From contig JAYKYS010000007.1 of assembly GCA_036924285.1 (NCBI GenBank), forward strand, positions 5,208,001 to 5,272,000: a stretch of 64,000 nucleotides of DNA. Direction: 5' to 3'. This DNA comes from Asterella californica (Eukaryota > Streptophyta > Marchantiopsida > Marchantiales > Aytoniaceae). Both the position numbers and the translations under genes were made by a program. The notes beneath the pieces are model-generated. The model worked only from the letters and a program-made list of their open reading frames with translations. It was not told the origin of the DNA and ran no database searches. Numbering within the stretch: the stretch's first letter is position 1; every line of letters begins with the position of its first letter. Positions 41,771 through 53,721 of this stretch are shown one piece after another.

Positions 41771-44700
41771 AAAATGCTGAAATCTCAATCACCACCGTAA
41801 CCACAACTTGTCTAACCCCACTCCTACTGAGCTCAAATATCTTTACTAGGACTGTCAAGATAAGGACAACATGTACCTTCCATCATCACAGTCATCCTCT
41901 CACGCTTTATTGGTCGTCAATCCAACCGCACCGTGAGAGAAACAATGATAGTCTGACTGGTCCACAATTCCATCCTCACTACCGACAGCACACTGGAGTG
42001 AACTCACTCCGGAAACCAAACGCCAACATAAGCAAATGCGGCGCACAAACAAGAAGTAGAATATGAAAGGATTCCAACCACAAGAAGTCCAAACGATAAC
42101 CCTTCATACTCAAACATTCACATAACAAGAAATCCAGTCCCACGCGGACTGACGTCTCATCTTCGGTGATCACATGCACAATATATGATCACCAACTGTC
42201 ATAACATGTACCTAAGGTCATTAACTAGATGTTCACACCTCTAGTAGCTCCAAAAGTATCTACGTTGTAGCTCTACTAGCTCACCCAGACAACTGCTACC
42301 AACTATCTTCATATGCATCTCTACGGTATAGACAAACACTACCACAACAACAGCTTCCTTCTAGTATTATGAGATCGCCCTACCACTCCTCTAGAGAAGG
42401 TCTCTTACTACCTTAAACAAGTCCATAAGTACTTACAGGCATCCCTAGAAGACACCAAGAGCTATTGATCTAGTGATAAAGCCAAAGCTAAGAACTACAT
42501 AGTAAGTGTGCAAGTTCATGAATAGTGTTGGGATGGATGACCTACTGGTTTTACACTTCTCACACAACTGAAACTTGCATATCTCTCTCACGCACGTCAG
42601 CAAGCTGACTTATGACGGACTCGAGCTCCGCTCCGCCTCCGCACTCTCGCACTCTCGCACTCCGCTTCTCACGCCTCCGCATTCACGCACATCTGCTCTT
42701 CGAAACCTCTAAATGCCTTCTAACACCCACTCCACACCTCGACACTCTCGCTCACGCTCCGTTTAGAGTAGAGTAGAAACTCGCATGAACAACACAAGAA
42801 GAACGTGTATGAAGAAAACACACCCAAAATAGCAACTCTGAGGTCGAAAACACACTCCACAAGGTCAAAATATGTCAAATCGGTACTCATAGGCGAGATT
42901 ATATCAGATTTTGGATCATCCGAGACCTTTTTTTCCTTGTAATTCCTTCGATCCTTCACCAAATTGGCTGATTTTTGGTGTGTTGGAATCGTCTTCTCAA
43001 TGCGCACCTAATGCACTCTTCAGCACCAGAAATTGCTGACCCGCACCAACCCGACATCTATTGACGCACTTCTGTCATCCTCAAATTGATCTCAAAATCT
43101 GTCACAAGAAATTCCAGCAGCACTTTCGCACTACTTCATCACCAATTTCGACCAAGAACTGGTCCAACCACCACTAATCCACACAGTGTTCAACCACAAC
43201 ACCAAAAAAAATCACTCTGTGCACGCGCGCACCCGCAAATCGAAGATACCAACGATATGCAAACTCCGAAGATACCACCGACAGAAATTCACTACCTGAA
43301 ATCTCTCAATTAGACCTCGCAATTCGAGTTCTTCGAGTGATAAACGATATGTACTACCTCCACTCTGCCAACCGACACTAAACAATCACTAAAGTTGAGC
43401 CAAATCCACTCTGTGCTCGCAGAGAATCCAGATTGAACTCACCAAGACTACCCACCATAACCATGAGCTTGAAAGCTCAACTCAAAGAACTAAGACCTCC
43501 AAGTCCTACCTGCGAAGTATAGCCCTAGTGGGTTATCTCAAGAACTCGCCCTAACGGCACTAACGGCCCTACAAGGATTAGTCGCTCCGCACTCGACGAA
43601 TCTAGCTGAGGTGCTAAACTGACGTGACAAAGAGGTCAAGAAGAGAATACCTTCCAGATCCTAACCATCCAAAAGATCTTGTACAGATGGAAATGCAAGT
43701 TCATTAACCTCCACGACATTGGAGTCTACTACCTGAAATGCTTCATATATCATTCTATCGATCTTCATACCATCATCAAATGGTTATGGCTCAGTCTCTA
43801 GAATTTCATCTTATTCCTTCTCTTGTATCTCTAAAATATCTTCTTGTTTCACATTATTCCTTTGCTTCACATTCTCTGCATTGTTCCACTCACCATCAGA
43901 TGATACTAATGCATTGTTCCACTCATTCACCTCGGTTCCTCCATATTCTCGTAAGATGATACTAATCATGATCGATCAAGTGCTTATGCAAGTGGATCAC
44001 TTTGATCATTTTACAACACTTGCACTTATTGCAAGGGTATCGCATTTTACTGAAGTTATGCTTGTGAGCAAAACTTTTCTCTCGTTTTCACAATTTTAGG
44101 TCATTGTATCTCATTCTCTTATGATGGATAACGATAGTCTGTCTCTTCCTCCACTTCGTTCCATCAGAAGTTCTTGTTCTTTTCTTTCTAAGCACTTGTT
44201 TTAATATACAGAGTATCTTTAGCTAACACCCAAGTATCGAAGAAAAAGCTACTTCTTGAGTTGCTGGTAGCGAAGATGTTCAAAAACTACACGCTTTGAA
44301 GAGAAAGTTGTAATACTTGTAAGTCTAAACACATAAGATCGGTCCACTACAACTGAATATACCATACTAATTCTCTTGTATTGATCAGCATTTGATTGTG
44401 CATATAACAACTCATATATTTGTCGTTCACAAGTTTCAAGATCATTATTCGAGTCCTCGATAACTAGCTTTCATTGTAACACATGTTTGTTACTCGTCCA
44501 ACTAGCACAAATTTGAAGTTCATACAATGTTGAAAGAAACTCAATATTCGAGTCCTCATGATCCTACAGACTTATAACCTTCAAGTTCAGTGTATTCGAT
44601 TACTAACAATCAAGCTAAGTTAAGTTCATGTACTCACCAGATATGTTCTTGCTCATCAACATCTGAAAGTAACCGTCCTCTTCACTTCATACCATCTATG

Positions 44701-45964
44701 TCTCGACTCTACAGTCGAATACAAACAATCAGAGGTCGTGTCAAAAATATCACAAATAAGAGGTCATGGTAGAAACATATCAACTCCTCTTTTCAACAAT
44801 TAGTACTATCAATTACTCTTGGATATGAATGAAATGTATACTCGGATGGCTGAAATGCACCTACGTTCGTCCTATCATGATTTTACAATAGAAACAATAA
44901 TCAACACAAAGGTCACCAATCTGCATTTATGCTAACAACATAGCTAATACAGCCAGTAGACTACTACTGTTTTACATCAAGTACAATTATTGAGGATCAA
45001 ACTGCGAGTAACTTATTTAGCTTCAGCATGTACTGAAACTTGATCATCGAACACGTTAGATTCTGAGTTATACTCAGCAGACTGGTTTCAAATTTTTCTT
45101 CATGTCAATGCCAACGTTCATGCACGACTTGAAATCTCTTGTCATGTAAGTACTAGACTCCTCGCAAATTTCAATAGCGTGCACGGATCTTCAGCCTAGG
45201 TTCATTTCCAGACTCGCAATGCATAGCTAAATGACATATGCTCAACACTTACGATCAGCTCATATCTATTCTCAATGAATGTGTTTGCCATAGCAGATTG
45301 GCACTATTGCAATTTTGGTTTCATTGCTCATTCGAGAAGATACAAAAAATGAGGGCTTTTGACACAATCATCTACAAGTCAATTTAAGTCTTACATACAA
45401 CTTTAGTTGCCGCATGCTCTTGTAGTTTCCACGTCATCGGCTGAATCTCCAAAAAATATGTATGTATGCCACATCAGCTTCATATTGGACTATCCACTTG
45501 ATGTCATAATATATAACTCGTTCCAACCAAGTCTTAGATAATTAAATCGTCGATCACGTCAATGATATCAAGAGTAGTTGGCGTCCTATAGTTATATCAC
45601 ATGACTTCACGACTTATATGACATGAGAATGCCATGTTGACCTTAGATACTATGACCATATCATGCCAAACAAGTCATGTTATCTATTCAATTCATATAC
45701 TGAGTCGTAATAATCCAAACCATTATATATCACTATTTAAATATACTTGTAAAAATATAAAATTTCAAATCAACCAATAAAAAAATCCAACCGTGTCACC
45801 ATACGAGTTGTAACTAATATCAGAAAATGACTTCGCTGACAATATGACTCTTATTAGTTACAAAGATGATACATAGACGTAAATGTAACATCATATAACT
45901 AGAAGATTGATTTTAGTCATGCAATCATATATTTCAGAATCTCAAAATATTTTTTTCTTCTAGT
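41771..45964. other. Long gene-poor stretch inside the inverted segment
   Basis: 41771-43700 is mixed composition with a CT-rich block (42600-42720, CTCCGC and TCTCGCAC repeats) and may be LTR or leader DNA. 43700-45964 is AT-rich. No frame shows a recognisable motif and no RNA gene is evident. Confidence 0.45.
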
Positions 45965-46341
45965 GATGAAATGCTACTCAAAAATCATACATGGGATTTG
46001 GTTAAGCTGACAAGAGGAAAAAGAGCCATCCGATGCAAATGGATTTACAAAATCAAGCCACAATCAGATGGTTCCGTTGACAAGCTAAAAGCAAGATTAG
46101 TAGCAAGGGGATTTCAGCAACAAGAAGGGATTGATTATGGAGAAACTTTGACACTAGTTGCAAAATGAGATTCAATCATACTTGTAATGACTCTTGCTGT
46201 TCATTACCACCGGGAAATACATCAGATGGTGAAGTCAGCTTTCCTTCATAGAGAGTTAGAGGAAGAAGTTTACATGGTTCAACCACCAGGATTTGAAGTG
46301 AAAAAAAAGAGGATCATGTGTGGATTTTTGCAGAAAAATCC
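45965..46341 (+). pseudogene. Ty1/copia pol, 5' part of RT
   Basis: Shows NHTWDLVKL, GKRAIRCKWIYKIK, KARLVARGFQQQEGIDYGET, then after a stop FLHRELEEEVYMVQPPGF and EDHVWIFAEKS. These are the hallmark blocks before SLYGLKQAP of copia RT. It stops at 46341, where the expected next residues are found at 39175 on the opposite strand. Confidence 0.92.
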
Positions 46342-46353
46342 ACACATGATCCT
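46310..46353. repeat. Perfect 20-bp hairpin at the inversion breakpoint
   Basis: 46310-46329 and 46334-46353 are perfect reverse complements around GCAG. The inner 8 bp (GGATTTTT/AAAAATCC) belong to native copia sequence. The outer 12 bp on the right copy the left arm and have no place in either element. Confidence 0.85.
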
Positions 46354-47460
46354 AAATCCAAGACCTAGCATATGTATGAAGATTTGGACCTCGAAAAGAG
46401 ATCCCGTCCATCACTGTTTGGAACTCAGCAGGGGCGTTCTTCAACCCAAATGGTAAGAACCGCCACTGATACAAACAATCCTTGCCGTGAGAGTCAATTC
46501 CTCAGAATGTTATCTTGGACGTATCTTCTTCTCTCACCGGCAACTGATGATACCTTGCTTGAAGGTCCAAAGTACTGAAGACCTTCACATCCCCACTACA
46601 TCAGAGATCTTCAGGTGTCGGCATGGCATACTTATCGGACTTTGTCTGCCGCTTGATAAGACGGTAGTCTCCACACTTCCGTCTATTCGTGTAGTTGTCA
46701 TACATATCCTTCTTTGCAGACGTAATTGTGACAGAAGCATACTCTCCATGCGACATCTCCACCAACCCAACCTCCAACAAGTCTTGGGTCCTACTCTGGA
46801 TAAGGGCTCTCTCCATGTCACTATATCTGTAAAGACGTCGAAAGATTCGCGTGTCATTAGTCAAGTTGATCCGTATACCAAGTCCCTTCAAGGTACCCAA
46901 ATCCTTCATACTGAAGGCAAAACAATTCCTGTAGCTCTTCAGGAATCTCTGAACTCTTCGTCTCTCCTCTCTTATATGCTTGGGTCCAATCCGGCTCTCA
47001 AGAATCTTCTGTCACCACGCTAGAGATAGAAGATGAAGTCGTTGACTACTATCTTGCAGTCTCTGGAGCAGTTTCCTTCTGCTCACCACCAAAAACCTCC
47101 ACCTCCACTGTGCGAAAAACTCATGCAGTCCTAGCTGCAAGCTCCACACTCCCTCCTATGACATCTTATGATGTCCGAAGATGACGAAACTTCACACATC
47201 TCGCCTCCAGCCTTTATCTCCATCAACTCGGTAGGCAAAGAACTCAGAAGTGTCCAAGCAGTAACACTGGTCGATCGCATCTGACGCTGCTCAACCAATC
47301 CAAGATTAACAATCCATGTCAAGCAATTCAAGTCCATTGCTTGACTCAACACCTGACGACATGAACCCTCTGACATCGAAGCTATTGCCGTCGTACTCGT
47401 AAAGAAACCCATCACTCGCTCTCTCTCATGAGCATTGAGCTCCACCAACTGTTGTAATCG
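46354..47460 (-). pseudogene. Gypsy C pol: pre-RT linker and N-terminal RT
   Basis: Read from 47460 down: NCLTWIVNLGLVEQRQ and SSLPTELMEI (linker before RT), then 46909-46601 with YRYSDMERALIQSRTQDLLE, HGEYASVTITSAKKD and CGDYRLIKRQTKSDKYAMPT. The RT palm follows in shifted frames (QGIISC, GGSYHLG) to 46354. The rest of this RT matches the plus-strand piece beginning at 39176. Confidence 0.88.
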
Positions 47461-47526
47461 AGCATCTCACACAAGCCCAAGTCCTCCATCTCTGTAAGCA
47501 TGTGACGCTGGAAAGCTCACCAACGT

Positions 47527-48256
47527 TGTCGTGTTGTGGATTGGTTAGGGTGTGAACCAAGCATCTTATCATACGTGTTTTGATGTTATGGAACCACTGA
47601 GATAAGGCTCCATGTGGAGAATTCGTGTACTCTTCGCTGAGTGGAGATAAGAGTTAGTACTCTTGTCGTCATATGCGAGGTTGTTGTATATGAAAGGAGG
47701 TGCGCAGAGCTTTGGATATAGAGTCTGGATTATCTAGTCTAGTGATGAATGCTTTTTGTATCGTCGGATGAAGTGAGAGACAATAAGAGTGACAAGCATG
47801 AACGGAGAGTCCTTTTGTGCTCCTGATCTTTCACTTGCGCACCCGTTCGTCATTAAGCTTCATTGTCTATCGCGTGATCACTTTTGAGTGTTTATGATTG
47901 TCATTAGAGAGAGTCGTTTATGATTGCGGTGATGGCTACTCCAGATCCTATCATTCTTCTGATAGTCACTTATGACGCTATTTGGGATCTTACGATCTAC
48001 ATCTTGCTATGATATGGTATGGATCCTCGATTGGATCTGAACTTTCCGACGAGATTTTCGTTCAACACTTGGGTCAAAATACGTTGTTATAATCGACTAA
48101 AGATGACACATCGAGAGTTTATCGTGAGGAAGTTTGAAGAGGATTATTACAACCAGATAATAGCTTCATCCGTTCTTTTTGTAGTTTCGTTTATTGTCAA
48201 CCGTTTTAAAGTCGGCATTCTAACTCTATAATGAGTGTAGTTTGTCTTTCATGTCT
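47527..48256 (+). repeat. Old A-type LTR, truncated
   Basis: Starts TGTCGTGTTGTGGATTGG after ACGT (47523-47526) and aligns with the first third of the element A LTR through the small-ORF region. It is cut at 48256 by the B LTR. DNA is well diverged from element A, so it is a much older copy or a separate subfamily. Confidence 0.75.
48019..48231 (+). CDS. Homologue of LTR small ORF 2 (70 aa)
   Basis: An open frame, MDPRLDLNFPTRFSFNTWVK to FIVNRFKVGILTL, aligned with 2939-3142 of element A. It follows a TGA at the same relative place (YILL, stop, two codons, Met). The upstream ORF 1 homologue from 47798 is broken. Conservation of this frame in a decayed LTR is the main evidence that it once coded. 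Confidence 0.5.
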   Translation: MDPRLDLNFPTRFSFNTWVKIRCYNRLKMTHREFIVRKFEEDYYNQIIASSVLFVVSFIVNRFKVGILTL

Positions 48257-48260
48257 ACGT

Positions 48261-49763
48261 TGTCGTGATGTGAATCATTTCACATAGTAAATGATTCACC
48301 TCTCTGTCAAGAGTTAGTCTCATCGCGCTAATCACTGTTGTCGCGTTACTTGACGGCTACATGTTACACTTCTACTCCGACACTTGAGTTTAGTAGTCCT
48401 AGAAGTTAGCTCTATGTTATTCATAGTCCTTTATGCATATGTTTGACACTTTTGCATATGGTGTTAACACGATCATATATTTTGAGTCCTAGTAGGTTGA
48501 TAGTATGTTATTTTTCTTGTTCGAGCATTCGTACGCTTGTGCAAGTGACTTCATACTTATCTATGATGTTCAAAGTACATCACAGGTTGCCATGCTGATA
48601 GAGTTTAAGCTCATGGGTTGTACTTACTTGTCACCCATGTATGCTTTCTAGCTTGTTTAAATTATCTTTCAAGGTTACGTGTCGCTTTACATGTCTTCGC
48701 AAGTAGTTTAAGGATTATGCTGGCACTATAGGGGCTTGACGTGGTAGCCTATGTATGAAATTAAGTTACCACATGGATTGGAGCACTAAAGGACAGTTAA
48801 GTGGAGCTATGAACTCCCATTGATCTATTTTTGTCTTTTGTGAAACTCTAAACTTAGAAGCAGAGGTCTTAAGGAGAGTTCGAGCATTTGGTAAAGATAT
48901 TGCAAAATCTGAGAACATAGGAAGAAGAGCTCGTCGTGCCAGTCACTGTCAGTGAAAGTTTTGATCGATTTAGATCAATATGTCAATTTGAAGTTCAAGT
49001 TGAGTCAGAATTGCAACACAATTGATGATTTTGGGGTTTTTGATATCAATTACAGCAGAATTGAGATAATCGCTTCAACCTTCGTGGTTGCGTTCACTGT
49101 CAGCAAGGCTACGACTATCCAAAAGGTTTCATGTCATTTGAGTGAATGAGTAATTCAGGATGACCAGCAAAAAGGGTCTGAAAAGCTCTCAATCTAAAGC
49201 AGCAACTTCAGAGATCGAGATTTGGAGAACTGTGTACGATCAAGGGTCAAATTCACAGGGATATTCAGCATGCTGTAGACTCCAAATCCTGTAAGAATCA
49301 TCGAAAGTTATCGAGCCAATTCTCTGTTCTAGGTCAAAGTAGCTATCTGGGTACTAGAATTTGTCGTAATTTCCTTACTCAGAACGTTTTTGTCCATATC
49401 TCGGTGCTCGAATTTGATCTCAGGCTGAAACTTCGTGTGTGTGTCAAGTAGGACCTCTTTTACATGTAGGAGAAGTTTAGAAGTCTAAACCATCAAATAT
49501 TTCTCATTCTTGAGTGTTAAAGTTCATCATCAGATCTTATTACTGCTAGTTAGTATTGATTTTCACTTTCTGAACATATCAGAGGAGCCAATAGACCTGT
49601 GTGAGTGTTTTACAGAACCACCTTATAATCTGAAGCCTACCTCCCTTGAGTAAGAAACCACAGCTAGAAGCCCAACGCTTCCATGAGTAGATGTATCACA
49701 GTCTTCACGGTCATATCATAGCTAGAAGGTTCCGCCTTTCTCAAGAAAACTCTCACCACGACA
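48261..49763 (+). repeat. Gypsy B 5' LTR, complete (1503 bp)
   Basis: Starts TGTCGTG and ends CACGACA, giving perfect 7-bp terminal inverted repeats. It is preceded by ACGT (48257-48260) and followed, after TC, by the primer site. Near its start a perfect 11-bp palindrome (48270-48280 with 48289-48299, GTGAATCATTT arm) is present. The TATA-like TATATTTT lies near 48475. Confidence 0.92.
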
Positions 49764-49765
49764 TC

Positions 49766-49783
49766 TGGTGCTTCCACTGAGAG
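49766..49783 (+). other. Primer binding site of plus-strand B element
   Basis: TGGTGCTTCCACTGAGAG, identical to the minus-strand copy at 20113-20130. Confidence 0.8.
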
Positions 49784-49832
49784 CTCTTGGGATGATTGAT
49801 CACGGAGGTTGAGATTCTTACACAAAGAAGAG

Positions 49833-51770
49833 ATGGATCGCAAGAGCCGAAGTGCTGCTACTGTCTCTACGGCTAGAGCATCAACGTCTACTGCTGCACC
49901 TTCAGCTGTTACCTACGTCTTCTGCAGCGACATCTGCATTTGGTCTAGATACGACTGAGATCTTGAAGACACTTGCGGCCCTGGTCCAACAACATCCGAT
50001 CGTTGGAGAGAGAGGACGACCGCTTGCGGAAGTGATCACTCAATCTTATGGTGTTCCTCAAGTACAACAGCCTCTGGCTCCTGCTCCCAGACTTGTTGTT
50101 CCGGCTGCAGTTCTTTTGATGCTAGTTGTGTCGATTCATGCACAAATTGCACATGTTCAAAGACCTGCAGAGAACCATGATCAGTAGAATCATATCGAAG
50201 ACCTTATCCGGCATATGCGTGAGTTGAAGATGGAGCTAGCTAGCTTGCAGAGAGAGCAACCACTGGCGTCTACTGCTGCACGTTCAGGAGGTGCTCTTGT
50301 TCGTAGATGTATATGATGTTACAATCTTGATCATTTCCGAGGAGACTGTCAAGAGCTCACAGCTGCTTTGCGAGATGGTGTGGTTCGCTATCAAAACGGT
50401 AGGCTGCACCTTTCTTCTACTAGAGAGACGTTGAGCACGCAGTTTGGACGAGGAGGCATGTGGAGTCTATCTCAGATTACTGCGGCTGCAACGACAACTA
50501 CGTTGATGGCACCGCTGGTAAATTCTGATGTCTATGCTAAGCATGTCGAAGTCTCTTCTAGTCCTACATTGCTAAATAAGACTGGTGAGAAGAGTATTGA
50601 GATACTGAAGAGAGGAGCCGAGTCTATTCATAGGATCACAAGGTGAGGAGATCCTATAGACGTTGTTTCTATCAGAGCATTTTTGGATGTGGATAGACAC
50701 GTTCACTGGCAGGATGCTTTTGTGGAAGAAAGGAGACGACGAGAAGCCTCTGCACTTGATACTGGAGTTCCTGAGGAGACTGGAAATAGACGGAGAGTCA
50801 CAAAGAGACGAGCAGTTCCTCCAGAGGACATCCCTTCTACTTTTCAAGTTCCTCCACTTGCACCAGGCCCGATGGAGGACGTGCAGATGTCTCAGCAAGA
50901 GCCAACGGCTGCTGGAAGGAGGTTTACTGCCTAAGAGAAAGAGAAGGGACCGGCCTACAAGTTTGACAGTTGATATTAAAACTTCTACTGATCTCAAGAG
51001 CATCTTGGAGCAGAGGATATTGGATGCGCGAATCGAGTTTTCTCTTCGGGAGGTTCTTGGTATTGCAAAGAGAGAGTTTCACGAACTGATCATCCACATC
51101 ATCAAACGAAAGAGACAAGTGATGTCCGAACAAGTAGAAAATCAAATGATAGATGTGGTAGGAGCTTCTGTGAACGATGCAGAATTCGAGAAGGTGCATT
51201 TTCAGAAGATTGATAACCACGGGTACCAGCAAGAAGTGTTAGTTGCTGGTATCAATACTATTGAGTTTGACGATGAGGAAGAAGATGAGGAGAGACCAAC
51301 TACTGATAGTGACTTCAGGAGAAGACATTGGGCTCGTGCTACGACTGCTACACGAGTTCGTCTTGGAAATTTGCTTGAATCTGTTGCTGCGTTAGTTGAT
51401 CACGGATCTGAGATCAACATCATGTCACGAGGTGTACGAGAGAGGTCAGTGGTCTATCGAACTAAACCATGGTTGGATGTTACGTGCTACAAATAACCAG
51501 AAGGGCGAGTTATACGGCGCTTGTCCTAACTTGAAAGTGAAGATTGGTGATGTGGATGTAGATCAGCACTTCTTCATGCAGTCTTCTGTTTCATATCCTG
51601 TGATTCTTGGACACCCTTATATCACTACGGTTCGAATGGATACCAAGGTGATGGATGTCGGATCTCATTATGCTAGGATCTGTAGTCCAGATGCTAGACG
51701 TTCTGTGCAGTTTCTGACAGTACGTACGAACCACGAATGAAACGGATAGACTTTGAGAGATTTCTTATCT
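49833..51770 (+). pseudogene. Gypsy B gag-protease, deleted and broken
   Basis: Starts MDRKSRSAATVSTARAS, then shifts frame to FGLDTTEILKTLAALVQ. After HPIVGE the capsid region found at 24461-24009 is absent and the text jumps to RGRPLAEVITQSYG. A zinc knuckle follows near 50306 with a stop inside it. Then come LRDGVVRYQNGRLHLSSTRE and, from 50663, VLGIAKREFHELIIHIIKRK. The protease motif LVDHGSEINIMS is near 51395 and VILGHPYITTV near 51600. Multiple stops. Confidence 0.9.
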
Positions 51771-52480
51771 GTAGTAGTAAGGGTTTTCAAAAATCACTCT
51801 TGTAGGACGAGATAGCAAGGGTGATGGATCTACTGCTACTATGATCTCGCGTGAGCAACCTGAGAGATCACAGGAGGCTGGTGAAGAGGTTGCTCAAGAT
51901 TCAGAGAGTAGCCATGCTGTACATAGTTAGAAATCTGGTTTGATGATTTTCAGTTTTGACGATTGGAGTGAGTTCACGAGAGTAGTTGATCTGACTGAGA
52001 AGAGTAGAAGGCAGATGGAGAAGTATGCAGTAGATCTGCGCTGTACAAGAGTTCTGAAGGAAGATGAGATGATTTTTGGTGTCTACGAGGAGTTTATAAG
52101 TGTACAGTCTTTTGTTCGTTGGTTGGATGATGTAGATAGGTTGATGGAGTAGATGAGAGAAACGGCGGTGATCCCCATCCACTCTCGTAAAGTCTATGAG
52201 GAGGTTGTCTCGTGCTTACAATCTTGTCCTCATCCGAGGCTGGAGAGTGGATGGAAGGATACAGTCTGCTGGTGTGGCGTCTTCAAGAAGCAGAGGTGCA
52301 CACAAAATACAAAATAGTAACGAGGAAGGTGAAACCAGTGGCGACCCAGTTATCTGTTGATTCACAACAACAGATGGAGTTAGCGGCCACTGAACCTGTG
52401 CTTAGAAATCCTACACAAGTAGGACACCAGTTCACTCAAGAGACACTCGAGCAACTCCAGATATACCTCTGCCTTCTCTC
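51771..52480 (+). pseudogene. Gypsy B pol N-terminus, truncated before RT
   Basis: Matches the linker of the other copies: EEFISVQSFVRWLDDVDRLM, AEVHTKYKIVTRKVKPVATQ, ATEPVLRNPTQVGHQFTQET. It ends at about 52480 before any RT motif and gives way to AT-rich DNA. The element's 3' half is not in the window. Confidence 0.85.
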
Positions 52481-53721
52481 ATAACCTTTACAGAAAAATG
52501 ACACTCCCTAATGTGCATCTAAAGTGACTAGGAGAATGTGGACTCGTGGAGCATAAAGACTACAAGCGGAGAAATAGAGAATAAACTTCAATGTTCTAAT
52601 TGGTGATAGGAAGAAAACAAACAGAGTCTTTGAATTTTTCTGCCAAAATATTAGCCATAATTTTTTAGTTTTGATTTAAATATTCTACAATATATGTATA
52701 TATTATAGGAAATATATGTATCCAAGAATCACAAACATTGTTTTCTGCTATTGGTGAAGATACTTAACTTATGTAACCAGGAACCACGAAAGGAAAATTG
52801 TTCTCTACTATTGGTGAAAAATAAATGTAGTTATTTTACATTTATTTTGCATTTATTTTAGATTTTAGAATAAAAATACTTTATTTTACTTATATCTATT
52901 TTTAACAAAATTATATAGTGAACTCTCGAGATTAATTTATGATTCAGATTTTCTCCAACTGATTAATTATTGTAAATTAATCATGTAGGTAAATAAAAAA
53001 TATCAGTTGGTTGGAAGCTCCTGGATTTGTTCTTTTACAATTACACAAGTCTTGTGCATTTAACAATGATAGATACTCTAGATAGTACCTCCTATACAAC
53101 AGATCACTATGTAACACTAATTAAAGTTAGTTTGACTTTTAGATTGTGTCTTACTATGAACTTCAAAAGTAGTGGCTTAGCTGAAACATTACAAAATTAT
53201 TGGCTCCTCTTCTTTTTCTCTCTATCCCTTAGTCACAATGGTAAAGACAACTTTATCATGAGATATTTCAGAAGTTTATTTCTATACGATCATCGTCGAA
53301 AATAAATTATTTTTCCCAGAAAGAGACTTTATTGTGGAATGAAAGAAACTACAACTCCTGGGTTTATAGTTTTATATTCAGTGTATCACGAATCTGCATC
53401 CAAGTGGATTTTCATGGTTTTGCATGCGAATGAGTCTTGATTTAAAAGATTATAGTTAAACTGTCCTTGTTACTCCTTTTGAACCATAACTATTCAAATT
53501 TTCTTCCACCTCCTGTTCCTCGTGTTTTCTTTTTAGACGTCGTTACACACTCGTCTCTTATTATTTCACATATCACGAATCATTTTCACTGTAATATACT
53601 CTTCAAGAATGGACTGCAAACAGTAGCAAGGCCAAATTTTTGCTCTCTATCTCCCGCATTTCTTCTTCTTGGTTGTTCTTCTCTAAGTAGATTGTGATGC
53701 ATTGTGACGAGACGGAATTGA
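52481..53721. other. AT-rich spacer with a short direct repeat
   Basis: Contains two similar blocks around TCTGCTATTGGTGAA (about 52722-52768) and TCTACTATTGGTGAA (about 52780-52827). No gene seen. Confidence 0.45.
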
